64,000 nucleotides of DNA from Luteibacter rhizovicinus (GCF_004342265.1 NZ_SMCS01000002.1:186001-250000); one strand, 5' to 3'; shown: positions 29,139 through 38,140, counted from the first letter of the stretch. Numbers and translations: made by a program. Notes: generated from the letters alone by a model not told the origin.

Positions 29139-30476
29139 TCACCCTCTGATTGCCCATAGCTGCAAATCCAGTCCGGCGAATTCGCTGCCGAAATGGAAGG
29201 CGATGCCACCGGATGTCTTCAGCTCCCGCCACAGCGACGCCTGCTTGTCGAACTCGAAATAGAGGTAGCCCGAGTGATAAGGAATCTGCCGTGGCGCCAC
29301 CGGCATCGGCGTTACCGAGATACCCGGCAGCTGCAGGTTCACCAGATCGCGAATCTTCTCGACCGGGCCGATCTTGGCCTGTGCCGGCAACTGGCGGCGC
29401 AGTTCTTCCGCCGGCAGATCGCCCTTGGCCGCCAGCACGAAAGCAGCGGTGTCCAACAGGCTCATATCCGGCACCACCGCCACCCACACACCGAACTTCC
29501 GCTTCTGCACCGGGATCGGCGTGGCCGTCTGTTCCAGCACGGCACTCAGGCTGCCGCGCAATGCCGCGATCACCGGCTCGAAGCTGCTTTGCAACTGCTC
29601 GTGGCGATACGGCGGAAATGCCGGCGGACGCTTCCCCGGCGCAGTGAACGTACTCAGTTCGCCGGCCATCGCCACCAGCGCGCTATACAGTTCTTCCGGA
29701 TGCAGCAGCGGTGCCGAGGCCCAGTGCGCAACCACCGGCTCATAACGGTTCACCGATTGCAGCAGCAGGAAGTCGGCAATCTCCGCCGCGCCGCCACGAT
29801 CGGTCAGCGCCACACGACTGGCCAGCGCCTCGCCACGTTGATGCAATAGCCCGAGCAGTTCGACCAGAAAGGTCGTCAGGCGCGACACCGCCTGGCAACC
29901 CAGCGCGCTCGGCATGAACGCTTCGTCCAGCACCACGCGACGATCCGCGCGACATTCGACGATCCGCGCCAATGGAATCTGCGTCAGCCCTTCCAGCGGC
30001 TGCGACTGCGGAATCAGGCGGCAACTCATGCCACCCACTTCCAGCAGCGCCGTGCCTTCCACGCTGCCCGACACATCGTTCACTTCCGTCTCGCGCACAC
30101 GGAAGCGGAATAGCCGATCCACCGGTGCCTCGGGACGACCGCTGTCGGGCTGCGAAGGCGAACGCAGCGGCAACGTGAGAAATATAGTCTGGTCCCGCCA
30201 GTTGGCGTCCACTTCGATAGCGGGAGGCAACGGATCGTCGCCCGGCATCGCGAACGGCGTGCCGTCGGAAAACACGCCGCGCGCACGACGGATACCCAGC
30301 TTGCCGATCGCCAGCAAGTCCGTCTCCAGCTCCAGTTCGGAAAACCCCCAACCGTGAGGACGAACACTGCCAGCGCGCAGATCCACGTAGCGCTCCAGAT
30401 AGCGCTCCTGCTGCTGCATGTGCTGCGGTCGAAGGAACAGACCCTCGCTCCACACGATTTTATTGTTCTGCGTCAT
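29139..30476 (-). CDS. tssK: T6SS baseplate protein TssK
   Basis: A 445-residue TssK that links the baseplate to the membrane complex. The N terminus IVWSEGLFLRPQHMQQQERYLE is diagnostic, and the C-terminal neck/head region (ILVSRVAL-type core, LPAQAKIGPVEKIRDLVNLQLPGI, YFEFDKQASLW) follows. A 236-nt gap separates it from tagH and contains a copy of the shared TGAGACGAAATGACGG element, so tssK probably starts a separately controlled transcript covering tssK-L-M-tagF-pppA-ppkA and beyond. Longer in-frame starts upstream lack protein character. Confidence 0.94.
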   Translation of the reverse strand: MTQNNKIVWSEGLFLRPQHMQQQERYLERYVDLRAGSVRPHGWGFSELELETDLLAIGKLGIRRARGVFSDGTPFAMPGDDPLPPAIEVDANWRDQTIFLTLPLRSPSQPDSGRPEAPVDRLFRFRVRETEVNDVSGSVEGTALLEVGGMSCRLIPQSQPLEGLTQIPLARIVECRADRRVVLDEAFMPSALGCQAVSRLTTFLVELLGLLHQRGEALASRVALTDRGGAAEIADFLLLQSVNRYEPVVAHWASAPLLHPEELYSALVAMAGELSTFTAPGKRPPAFPPYRHEQLQSSFEPVIAALRGSLSAVLEQTATPIPVQKRKFGVWVAVVPDMSLLDTAAFVLAAKGDLPAEELRRQLPAQAKIGPVEKIRDLVNLQLPGISVTPMPVAPRQIPYHSGYLYFEFDKQASLWRELKTSGGIAFHFGSEFAGLDLQLWAIRG

Positions 30477-30638
30477 TCGCCCTGCTCGTCCATCTTGATG
30501 GCCCGCCCGAGTGATACCGCTCCCTCCGTCGCAGCCGTCTTCCGCACCGCCCAGCGCACGGCGATCGCAGGCCGCTATGCATGCAGCCTTCGGCAATAGG
30601 TCGACTAACAAGGATTGTGCTGCCGGTCGCCAGAGCGC

Positions 30639-30656
30639 ACCCGTCATTTCGTCTCA
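30639..30656 (-). promoter_or_regulatory. shared T6SS upstream element, tssK copy
   Basis: Read on the minus strand, TGAGACGAAATGACGGGT lies 163 nt upstream of the tssK ATG. The identical 18 bases occur 170 nt upstream of tssB (50498-50515), and related versions precede vgrG and PAAR. It is a candidate operator or promoter element of the T6SS regulon; the binding protein is unknown. Confidence 0.6.
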
Positions 30657-30712
30657 GCACACGGCGGCGTGTCGTGCTGCCGCTTCCCGCAGCGTCGGGT
30701 ACGCGGGGTCGA

Positions 30713-32011
30713 CTAGCGCTTGGCAGTACGCCGCGCTGTTTTCAACCGCGCCAGTTGCGCCTCGTAGGCACGCGCGAACTCATCGCCGAACAGTCGGCGG
30801 AAGCACTCGTCCGGGTCTTTCGCCAGACCTTCGAAGTTCTCGCGATATCGCTCCCAATAGCGCCCCTTGCCCGCGAAGGCCGAGCGTTTGCCGGAGCCAT
30901 CCACTTCCTGCTCGAAACGATCGGGACTGAAATGGAACAGCAGCGACTCGAAAGCAGCGCGCATGCCCGCCAGCATCGCCATCTGGTGGCAACGAATGTC
31001 GTCGAAGGCGTCGTCGAACGCCGCCGTGCCAGACAGAAAGGCCGCGCTGGTCGGCGCCATGATTTTCTGGATCGCCTCTTCGGGCGTAGCGGCGAACTTC
31101 AGCGGATTGTTCTCGGAGCGCTGGATGATCGTCACCGGCAGACGAAAGATATTCTTGATTTCCGCGCGCGCGCGCAGGACTTCCATCACCCCTTCGACAA
31201 CGATGTCGAAGATCCGCGCCAACTCCGGCGGCAGGGGTGCATCCGATGGTGGCGCGGGGGTTGCGACGGCGGGTGGTTCGACCACCGCGGCGGGTGCCCC
31301 GGCAGGCGGGGCGAAGTCGCCCATCGTCAGATCCCAGTTTTCCGGCAGCGCGTGGGCCTCGCGCAACTCGATCGTCTTCGGCGGCTGGAAGTGGTCCGCG
31401 GCACCTGACGTATGGCTCCACCCCATGTCGCCGATGGATGCATCGCTCATGGGTTTTTCTGGGGCCGCATCGAACATGCGTAGCGGATCCAGTTCGCTCG
31501 CAGGATGACCCACGCCGATGCCGGCCAGGAAACCGTCGTCCAGCAATCCGCCGCCTGGCGGTGCCTGCGATGGCGAAGGCATCGCAGGCCAGCCCCGATC
31601 GATATCGAAAGGATCGCCGCCACCTGCGCTGGTTGGCAACACAGCCGGCAAGTCCTGTGTGGCGGCGGGTACGACGGAAACAGCCCCTGCCAACTGCAAG
31701 CGCACTTCGATCTCGAACGTGTCGAGCTGCAGCCTGTCGCCGTCGCCGAGCGCTGCCGGATCGCCCTTCGCCAGCGGCGCTCCGTTGAGCAGCATGCCGT
31801 TGGTACTGCGATCCTCGATGAAGTACATGCCGTTGAGATAACGCACGACCGCATGAGTACGCGACACGCCCGGCGCGCCGAGCACCCAGTCGCTCTCGTC
31901 GGCACGACCGATGCTGCCGCCACGACTTTCGAAGGTCATGCTGGCACCGCTGCCGAACTGCGCTGCTTGCCGGCCGGCCACGGTAAGAATCAGGTTCTGC
32001 GACGTCGACAT
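30713..32011 (-). CDS. tagH: FHA-domain protein TagH (type VI)
   Basis: A 432-residue cytosolic protein. The N-terminal forkhead-associated domain has the phosphothreonine-binding residues in SIGRADESDW, GVSRTHAVVR and STNGMLLNG. A Pro/Ala-rich linker follows, then the T6SS-specific C-terminal domain (IVVEGVMEVLRARAEIKNIFRLPVTIIQ, NNPLKFA, DEFARAYEAQLARL). TagH (Fha) recognises PpkA-phosphorylated partners and triggers assembly. The DATVVxP motifs in PpkA and TssL are likely ligands. It follows the DUF6931-like gene by 36 nt. Confidence 0.92.
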   Translation of the reverse strand: MSTSQNLILTVAGRQAAQFGSGASMTFESRGGSIGRADESDWVLGAPGVSRTHAVVRYLNGMYFIEDRSTNGMLLNGAPLAKGDPAALGDGDRLQLDTFEIEVRLQLAGAVSVVPAATQDLPAVLPTSAGGGDPFDIDRGWPAMPSPSQAPPGGGLLDDGFLAGIGVGHPASELDPLRMFDAAPEKPMSDASIGDMGWSHTSGAADHFQPPKTIELREAHALPENWDLTMGDFAPPAGAPAAVVEPPAVATPAPPSDAPLPPELARIFDIVVEGVMEVLRARAEIKNIFRLPVTIIQRSENNPLKFAATPEEAIQKIMAPTSAAFLSGTAAFDDAFDDIRCHQMAMLAGMRAAFESLLFHFSPDRFEQEVDGSGKRSAFAGKGRYWERYRENFEGLAKDPDECFRRLFGDEFARAYEAQLARLKTARRTAKR

Positions 32012-32047
32012 GCTGCGTTCTTCCTCATGAGTGTTGCCGATGCGGCT

Positions 32048-32590
32048 TCATGCGCCTTCCTGTCCGGCATCGGCGAGCAGTCCAAGCGCATGCTCGACGA
32101 AGGCGATTCGACGCGCGTCGAATCGCTCCGTATCCCGCGCCGCCAGCAGATTGAGCGCGGCGACCGCGGCGCGCGCCGTGAGATGTTCGGCTGGCGGCAC
32201 CGGTGTTTCCTGATTCGCCGGTGCCAGGCTACCGCCCGACCAACCGGCCGCCGCCGCCAGCCACGCACCGATCGTGCGATAGCCGCCGGAATGGGCAAAT
32301 TCAAACGCGGCACGGCGATTGGCCTCGCTGGGTTCGCGCACCCACTTTTCGGCCAGCGACGCACCCGCGCGATCTTCCGGCTCCAGCGTTTCGCCGCGCG
32401 CGCACTGGCACAGCCACGCCACCACGTACCGGCGCGGCAACAGACGCGCCATCAGTTTCAGCGCATCCCCCGACTCGCCCGCCTGCAGCAGCGTCCGCAC
32501 GGCGACTTGCGGCGCCATCTCCGGAGCCAACCGTCCGCGGGCCTCGTCGGAGACGGCCATCTGTTCGCATGCCTGCCATACCGCGCTCAT
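32048..32590 (-). CDS. DUF6931-like T6SS-associated protein
   Basis: A 180-residue, Ala-rich, wholly helical cytosolic protein. The central motif (LPRRYVVAWLCQCARGETLEPEDRAGASLAEKWVREPSEANRRAAFEFA) resembles the small DUF6931 family found near vgrG/PAAR genes in proteobacterial T6SS loci; that assignment is from memory and only moderately sure. It begins 10 nt after the vgrG stop with GGGAAGACGC upstream. Position between vgrG and tagH suggests an adaptor or regulator of spike loading, but no function is known. Confidence 0.6.
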   Translation of the reverse strand: MSAVWQACEQMAVSDEARGRLAPEMAPQVAVRTLLQAGESGDALKLMARLLPRRYVVAWLCQCARGETLEPEDRAGASLAEKWVREPSEANRRAAFEFAHSGGYRTIGAWLAAAAGWSGGSLAPANQETPVPPAEHLTARAAVAALNLLAARDTERFDARRIAFVEHALGLLADAGQEGA

Positions 32591-32600
32591 GCGTCTTCCC

Positions 32601-34610
32601 TCACCCGATCATGATCAGGCCACCGGCCAGCTGCGCGATGCCTTCGCCATTCAGGGACAGCATCGGCGCCTTGACGTCGGCCTTCGCTCCCCCTTCCACC
32701 TGCAGCATCGCGTCCGAATGCACTTTGAGGCTCGCGCCTGCGCCGACGTCCATGGTGACGCCCGCCTTGATGTTCACCTGTACCTGCCCTTCCATCTTCA
32801 GCGCCGACTGCGCGACGATGGTGACGTTAATGCCCCTGATCTCGATCTCGCCCGAGCTCTTCATCACGAGGCTGGACGCACCGGTCACCAGCTCGATTTC
32901 GGTGCCGGCATCCAGCTTGAACTTCTGCCCGATGGTGGTAGTGCCATTGACCGTCACGTCGAGCGTATTGTTGTTGCCGACCTTGTGCTTGCGGTCGTGC
33001 TGCACGTCCATGCTCTGGTCGTTCTTGATCGTGATGGTTTCGTCGTGATCGATCGCCACCACATGGTCGTGCTCCACTTCTTCGCGCATATCTTTCTGCG
33101 CGTGCAGCAGCATTTCCTCGCTGCCTTTCTTGTCCTCGAAGCGGATCTCGTTGGCATCCTCCGCGCCACCGCCGGCGTGGCTGCGGGATTTGATACCGCT
33201 CTGCGTCTTGTTGTCCGGCAACGCATAGGGCGGCATGTGATCGGCGTTGTAGACGCTGCCGATCACCAGCGGCCGGTCCGGGTCGCCTTCGAGGAAGCTC
33301 ACCACCACTTCTTGGCCTACGCGCGGGATGGTTTGCATCCCCCAGTTCTTGCCGGCCCATGACGAGGCTACGCGCACCGGGCAGGAGTTCTTCGCGTTCG
33401 GCTTGTCCGGCCTGTTCCAGTGAAAGGTGACCTGGATGCGGCCGTGCTGATCGACGGCAATGTCCTCGTCGCTCTCGCCGGTCACGATCGCCGTCTGCAA
33501 ACCGGCGATCGTGGGCCTGACCGCCTGCGGCAGGCTACGGAACGGCAGCTTGCTCTCGATCGTTTCGAAATCGCAGGAGAACGGTTCGCCGCCGCTGTCG
33601 CCCGATGCGTAACCGGATTCCTCCAGATGCGTCCGCGCAGCGATCACCAGATATTCCTGACTCCATTCGCGACGCGGCGCGTCGGTCAGGCCAAACAAGG
33701 CACCGACTTCCAGGCCACAGGCGCCGGTACGACCGGTGTAGCGGGCGCGCTGCGCGTTATGCGCTTCCGCGCGCACCTGCGCATAGTGCTGGCCGACGTC
33801 CACCGCGACATGGCTGCCGGGGAAGTCGAATACCTCCAGTCCCGACACGGGGTGACAGTCGGCTGCATGGCCGATCTCTTCGCCAGCCAGCAGCGAGGCA
33901 CGCGGACGCAGCGGATCGTAGTCGGTCAACTGATAGCGGGTGGGATGCACGCCACGTTCGAGGCGCCACTCGCTTACCGCCGCGATGGTGCGGTTGCCTT
34001 GTTGCGCGGGAGGCACGTAAGGCAGCGTATCGAACGGCCGGTGCCGGGCGTGTGCGCCCAGTGCGTCGGCCAGCACCATGGTGTGCGCATGGGCACCGTG
34101 ACTGAAGAAGTAATAGATGCCTTCCTGCTCCAGCAGCCGGCTGATGAAGTTGAAAGTGTCCTCGCGGTACTGCACGCAGTATTCCCGCTTGGGATAGCTG
34201 CCACTGAGGCTCAGTTTCACATCGCTGTAGCCGACCTCGCTCAGCGCCGTGCGCACGATCTCCGGCACGCTCATGTCGGTGTAGATGCGGCAGTCGTATC
34301 GATGGGTCAGCAGCCACGGCTTGGGCACCAGCGTCGCCTGATAGACCGCGTAACTCAGCTTGTCGACGGTGGTGAAACCGGTCTGCGCGATGTCCGCCAC
34401 GATGCCGTTGAACCAGCGCTTGTACCCATCCGGCGTCTCAAGACGCACCGTCATCGAGGTACCCAGCAGCTTGCGCAGGTCGATGTGCGCGTCCTTGCCG
34501 AGCAGTTTCAGGCGAAACGAAAACAGTCGCCCTAACGCCTCGCTGGCGTCCATGGCGGCGAACAGCAGCTGGTCGCCGAGATCCGATTGCAGCGTGATCG
34601 TGCGCGCCAT
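32601..34610 (-). CDS. vgrG: T6SS spike protein VgrG (TssI)
   Basis: A 669-residue VgrG. The gp27-like part runs from ARTITLQSDLGDQLLF through REDTFNFISRLLEQEGIYYFF. The OB-fold/gp5 part is DQHGRIQVTFHWNRPDKPNAKNSCPVRVASSWAGKNWG with IPRVGQEVVVSFLEGDPDRPLVIGSVYN. A valine/isoleucine-rich needle follows and ends in GGLIMIG, so there is no fused effector domain. It should be tipped by the PAAR protein encoded upstream. The ATG at 34610 is fixed by homology (MARTITLQS); the upstream extension of the frame is a shadow of the TPR-methyltransferase gene. Confidence 0.94.
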   Translation of the reverse strand: MARTITLQSDLGDQLLFAAMDASEALGRLFSFRLKLLGKDAHIDLRKLLGTSMTVRLETPDGYKRWFNGIVADIAQTGFTTVDKLSYAVYQATLVPKPWLLTHRYDCRIYTDMSVPEIVRTALSEVGYSDVKLSLSGSYPKREYCVQYREDTFNFISRLLEQEGIYYFFSHGAHAHTMVLADALGAHARHRPFDTLPYVPPAQQGNRTIAAVSEWRLERGVHPTRYQLTDYDPLRPRASLLAGEEIGHAADCHPVSGLEVFDFPGSHVAVDVGQHYAQVRAEAHNAQRARYTGRTGACGLEVGALFGLTDAPRREWSQEYLVIAARTHLEESGYASGDSGGEPFSCDFETIESKLPFRSLPQAVRPTIAGLQTAIVTGESDEDIAVDQHGRIQVTFHWNRPDKPNAKNSCPVRVASSWAGKNWGMQTIPRVGQEVVVSFLEGDPDRPLVIGSVYNADHMPPYALPDNKTQSGIKSRSHAGGGAEDANEIRFEDKKGSEEMLLHAQKDMREEVEHDHVVAIDHDETITIKNDQSMDVQHDRKHKVGNNNTLDVTVNGTTTIGQKFKLDAGTEIELVTGASSLVMKSSGEIEIRGINVTIVAQSALKMEGQVQVNIKAGVTMDVGAGASLKVHSDAMLQVEGGAKADVKAPMLSLNGEGIAQLAGGLIMIG

Positions 34611-34685
34611 CAGTGAGTCCAGAAAAGATCTGCCGCCAGGCCACGGCGACGCTGGCCGATACTCACATAAACCCACGTGCGGCAG

Positions 34686-34701
34686 CCGACAATTCGTCTC
34701 A
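34686..34701 (-). promoter_or_regulatory. shared T6SS upstream element, vgrG copy
   Basis: On the minus strand TGAGACGAATTGTCGG matches the tssB/tssK element at 14 of 16 positions. It overlaps the stop codon of the TPR-methyltransferase gene and lies 76 nt upstream of the vgrG ATG. Confidence 0.5.
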
Positions 34702-36060
34702 ACCGGTACGTGCCAGCACCACCCAGCCATGCACGGGCTGACCGCCCTCTTTGCGCAGCGTGTCGGATGCCAGATGCACCTCGGCGAAGCCAGCCCCCGC
34801 CAATGCCAGGCGCACGTGCCATGCGGAATGGCGGTAGCGGCCGCTGACGCCGAGCTCCACGCGGTCGTCCTCTCCGTCCAGCGCTTCCACGGTAAAGGCA
34901 AGCCAGCCGCCTCGGCGCAGTGCGCGATGCGCCGCGATGGCGACCGTCCCCAGAGCACCGAAATACACCAGCGTGTCGGCAGAGACCACCAGGTCGAAAG
35001 CGTCGGGACGATCTTCGAGATAAGCCGTCAACTCGCCCACGACCAGCGCGTCGTAACCGCCTCGCCGGCGCGCCTTCTCCACCATGCCACCGGACAGGTC
35101 CACTCCGACCAGGCGGCGCGCATAAGGCCGTAGCAGCGGTGCGCACAACCCGGTACCGCAGCCGGCATCGAGCACATCCAGCATCCGCGATGGAGCGCTC
35201 AGCCTCGGTGCCAGGGCGTCGGCCAGCAGTTGCGGCGCACGATAGTCGAGGTTTTTCAGCAACTGCTCGTCGAAGCTTTCGGCGAAGCCGTCGAACACGT
35301 CGCGCACGTATGCGTCGTCCGCGCGTGGCGGCGCCTCCGCACCGCCGCAGGCTGCCAGCATGTGCCGTGGAACGGGATTTTCCGGCTCGCGCGTCATCCA
35401 GTCGCGGTACACCGCAATGGCTTCGTCATGACGCCCCAGCATGTACAAGGCCACCCCCAGCGATTCCAGTGCGCGCACGTTGCGCTCATCCAGTCGCAGG
35501 GCCGAACGAAAACATTCGATGGCCTGTTCGATGTGTTCTTCGTGCTGCGCGTGATTGCGCAGGAACAAGCCGAGCAAATAGTGGCCATGCGCAAACTGCG
35601 GCACCTGTTCAAGCAGCCGGGCATAGGCTTCGAACGCCTCATCCAGCCGCTCTTGCGCCTCCAGCACCACCGCGAGATTGCTCTGCGCGTTGTAATGCTC
35701 CGGACCATACGCCAGCGCAAGCCGGTAACAGGCTTCGGCATCGGCCAGGCGACCGCATTCCTTGTGGATATTGCCGAGATTGTTATGCGCGTCCGGATGT
35801 GTCGGCGTGATCGTCAATGCCTGGCGAATCAGCTCCACGGCATCGTCGCCGCGGCCGCGCTGATGACACAGCATGCCGAGGTAGTGCAGCGCATCCGGCT
35901 GCGCCGGGTGCAGATCCAGCACCTCGCGATACAGCCGCTCCGCCGTATCCAGCTCATCCGACTGATGTGCCTGCATGGCCTGCTGCAATATCGCGACATA
36001 GCGCGGCGCACTCTCGCGTGCCCGCGATTTCACACGAACGACATCGGCAGTCCTATTCAT
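34699..36060 (-). CDS. TPR-repeat SAM-dependent methyltransferase
   Basis: A 453-residue fusion. Residues about 20-240 form six or more TPR units (YREVLDLHPAQPDALHYLGMLCHQRGRGDDAVE, ITPTHPDAHNNLGNIHKECGR, YGPEHYNAQSNLAVVLEAQER). Residues about 250-453 are a class I methyltransferase with the SAM-binding DVLDAGCGTGLCAPLLRPYARRLVGVDLSGGMVEKA, VVSADTLVYFGAL and LRRGGWLAFTVE. It sits between PAAR (17 nt away) and vgrG in the same direction. It could modify a secreted protein, serve as a loading factor, or itself be cargo; the substrate is unknown. Confidence 0.82.
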   Translation of the reverse strand: MNRTADVVRVKSRARESAPRYVAILQQAMQAHQSDELDTAERLYREVLDLHPAQPDALHYLGMLCHQRGRGDDAVELIRQALTITPTHPDAHNNLGNIHKECGRLADAEACYRLALAYGPEHYNAQSNLAVVLEAQERLDEAFEAYARLLEQVPQFAHGHYLLGLFLRNHAQHEEHIEQAIECFRSALRLDERNVRALESLGVALYMLGRHDEAIAVYRDWMTREPENPVPRHMLAACGGAEAPPRADDAYVRDVFDGFAESFDEQLLKNLDYRAPQLLADALAPRLSAPSRMLDVLDAGCGTGLCAPLLRPYARRLVGVDLSGGMVEKARRRGGYDALVVGELTAYLEDRPDAFDLVVSADTLVYFGALGTVAIAAHRALRRGGWLAFTVEALDGEDDRVELGVSGRYRHSAWHVRLALAGAGFAEVHLASDTLRKEGGQPVHGWVVLARTG

Positions 36061-36077
36061 TTCGCTCGCCCCGCCAT

Positions 36078-36365
36078 TCAACCGATCAACACCTTGAAAC
36101 AACCCAACACGATCACCCCGCCATGCGCCGTGCTGTCGCCAACGCGCGCCGCCGGCAGTCCGGCAATCAACACCTTCGGCGATCCCATCACAATCGAATC
36201 CGGCGGCCCCACGCATACCGCCATATCGCTGATGCGCGCTGCCGGAAGGCCGCCAATCAGTACCTTCGGCGCGCCGGGCGCGGAGATGGGGCCGCCGACA
36301 TGCGGAACGATGCCCGTCACCATCGGGCAGACATGAAGATCGGTGAGCCGGGCGGCGGGTTGCAT
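36078..36365 (-). CDS. PAAR-domain spike tip protein
   Basis: A 95-residue single-domain PAAR protein (MQPAARLTDLHVCPMVTG, then HVGGPISAPGAPKVLIGGLPAARISDM and SPKVLIAGLPAARVGDSTAHGG). The Cys/His positions fit zinc binding at the tip of the VgrG spike. No toxin extension is present, so separate effectors must be carried by binding. The start is set at the conserved MQPAARLTD, which excludes eleven upstream codons. The gene lies exactly between the cargo island and vgrG and carries its own copy of the shared upstream motif. Confidence 0.92.
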   Translation of the reverse strand: MQPAARLTDLHVCPMVTGIVPHVGGPISAPGAPKVLIGGLPAARISDMAVCVGPPDSIVMGSPKVLIAGLPAARVGDSTAHGGVIVLGCFKVLIG

Positions 36366-36437
36366 GACGTTTCGGCGAACTCTGGTTGATACGGTCACGT
36401 GGTTGACCGGATGCTCTCATCGCGAAAGGGCCGGCAC

Positions 36438-36453
36438 CCGGCAGATTGTCTCA
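36438..36453 (-). promoter_or_regulatory. shared T6SS upstream element, PAAR copy
   Basis: On the minus strand TGAGACAATCTGCCGG matches the tssB/tssK element at 12 of 16 positions. It is 73 nt upstream of the PAAR ATG, nearly the same spacing as in front of vgrG. It is the weakest of the four copies. Confidence 0.4.
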
Positions 36454-36503
36454 ACGGTTCAGCGCCCACTCCCGTCAAGAGCGCCCAACCCAAGGCATGT
36501 CGC

Positions 36504-37400
36504 TCAAACGATACGGACCACTTTGACGGGTGGACCGTTGGTGTTAAGTCCCAGATCCTGTCCGTATAGTTCCCAACTATCGCGACGGCGCACCCCGATC
36601 ACCATGGCGTACCCACCCATGCCACCACCGCCTGCAACGCCGTAGTCCCCCACGCCAAAAGTACGGACCCCGTCGAGCGACCGCGTATCAAAGCTGCCAT
36701 TCGCGTCGATGGCGGCCTTCAGCGCGACTCCCGACTGGTTATGGCGCGGCTGGATATGCGCTACGAAGACCGTACTTCCTTCCCGGTAGGCAGCGAAACA
36801 GCATCCGCTGAGCTTGCCCGTGGTCATGAACTCGACGTTCGTGGGGAGATACGCCGATTCGATGGAGGCGTAGTTAACTGCCTCGGATGCCTTGATCATT
36901 CGTACATTGAATACATCGACCGGCTCCTGTGCCAGTCCATTGGCCAAAGAGACGCTGGTGATCCTGAGTCGGTTGCGCCACGGCGCAGGCGCGATAACGC
37001 CGGCATGCTGTTCGCTTGCCTCCGAGTAGGCGAGCAGGGTCTGCACGCTGGAAACGGATTGACCGGCCTCGTTCAAGGTGTAGTTAGTCAGAAATTCCAC
37101 GGGATCCGCATAGAGGTACGCCAGATACAGTTGCGCCAGAAGTCTGGAAAATGCACCGTTGGCATCGCGCGCATTGGCTGGCGGCTGCAGGTTGGGCAAC
37201 AGTCCCACAGACCCCTTCTGTAGCTTGGCATCGGCCCAGGCGTTGAACGCCACCAAAGCGTCCTTGATCTCGTTGATCGAGGGGTTGTTCGGCGATAGCC
37301 GTGCCACGCAACGATCCAGGCTTTTCAGCAAGCTACTGCGCGGCTTGCCGCCGATTCCCGTATCGGTGATCCACTGCTGGTGGTTATACATCGCAACCAT
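36504..37400 (-). CDS. putative T6SS cargo, CNF/BLF1-like deamidase candidate (LSGC protein A)
   Basis: A 298-residue protein without signal peptide or membrane helix. Residues 194-215 read T-G-K-L-S-G-C (Cys200) with His215 fifteen residues later and Thr194 six residues before the cysteine. This matches the catalytic arrangement of CNF1 (LSGC, Cys-His spacing 15) and the Thr-Cys spacing of BLF1, toxins that deamidate glutamine in Rho GTPases or eIF4A. The C-terminal GVRRRDSWELYGQ block is shared with the gene at 39182-40213, so the two are paralogues. AGGAG nine bases upstream supports the start at 37400. It lies 33 nt after the phosphatase-like gene. Deamidase activity is inference from motif. 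Confidence 0.62.
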   Translation of the reverse strand: MVAMYNHQQWITDTGIGGKPRSSLLKSLDRCVARLSPNNPSINEIKDALVAFNAWADAKLQKGSVGLLPNLQPPANARDANGAFSRLLAQLYLAYLYADPVEFLTNYTLNEAGQSVSSVQTLLAYSEASEQHAGVIAPAPWRNRLRITSVSLANGLAQEPVDVFNVRMIKASEAVNYASIESAYLPTNVEFMTTGKLSGCCFAAYREGSTVFVAHIQPRHNQSGVALKAAIDANGSFDTRSLDGVRTFGVGDYGVAGGGGMGGYAMVIGVRRRDSWELYGQDLGLNTNGPPVKVVRIV

Positions 37401-37433
37401 TCACTCGTACTCCTGCGCCCACCCCATGCTCTA

Positions 37434-38075
37434 TTACTGTGTAGCGCCCAGGGCGAGCAGCCCCAATGCCCCATCGAACACGTCGATGCGTTCCTGCTCC
37501 CCCGCCCTCATCTTCTTTGGTCGGTGGGTTTTCATGATCTCGAATACGGCCTTGTTCTCTTTCGGCTCGCATCGGACTTGCGAAAAGGTTTCGATGTAGT
37601 AGGACGAATCGGCGCGATCCATCAGCTTCCCGTTTTGCGAATATTCCTTTACCCACGTGGAGTAGGGGCCGTTGTGCCCACCCGCATTGATATTGAAGAC
37701 GATGTCGGGGCGCTCTGTTTGCCCGTCGGATATGAGCTGCGATGCCTCATCCCAGGTAAACCCCTCGTGGCGCATCAGGTAGACGATCAACACGAACGAC
37801 GTACGGCTATTGCCGTTTGCGCAATGCATGGTGACCACGCCCCCGTTTTTTACTTCCCTATGGACCAGGTCCGCCGCCGACATGAAGCGGGGCACCGTCA
37901 CCGTTGCCACGTCCTCGGCCTGGCCATGAAACGTCTGCGATATGTCTATCCGATACCAGCCTTCGGTGTGGTCCTTGGCGTACGCCCTTTTACCGAACAC
38001 GATGAATTTATTGCCACTGCTCAACGTGCCGCCGCCGTTTTCCACCGAAATAGTCCACCCCTTAAGCTCTGGCAT
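37434..38075 (-). CDS. putative T6SS cargo, protein-tyrosine/dual-specificity phosphatase-like
   Basis: A 213-residue protein. Residues 81-92 read VTMHCANGNSRT, the HCX5R(S/T) loop of cysteine-dependent tyrosine and dual-specificity phosphatases with Cys85 and Arg91. The preceding NGGV strand and following helix VLIVYLMR fit the PTP core, and ISQTFHGQAEDVATVTVPRF could hold the general-acid region. There is no export signal. The start at 38075 has GAGGTGA five bases upstream; the longer frame overlaps the FYVE gene and is a shadow. Cellular target unknown; its place among cargo genes suggests delivery by the T6SS. Confidence 0.7.
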   Translation of the reverse strand: MPELKGWTISVENGGGTLSSGNKFIVFGKRAYAKDHTEGWYRIDISQTFHGQAEDVATVTVPRFMSAADLVHREVKNGGVVTMHCANGNSRTSFVLIVYLMRHEGFTWDEASQLISDGQTERPDIVFNINAGGHNGPYSTWVKEYSQNGKLMDRADSSYYIETFSQVRCEPKENKAVFEIMKTHRPKKMRAGEQERIDVFDGALGLLALGATQ

Positions 38076-38140
38076 GAGCGTCACCTCAGTACTGTTACGT
38101 GGAATGGGCCTCGGCCCGCCATCGTCCCGTTCGCTGCGAA

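Noticed and set aside
30477..30712. A hidden tssJ in the tagH-tssK gap
   Set aside because: The gap is too short for TssJ and no frame has a lipoprotein signal; it holds the shared regulatory element instead.
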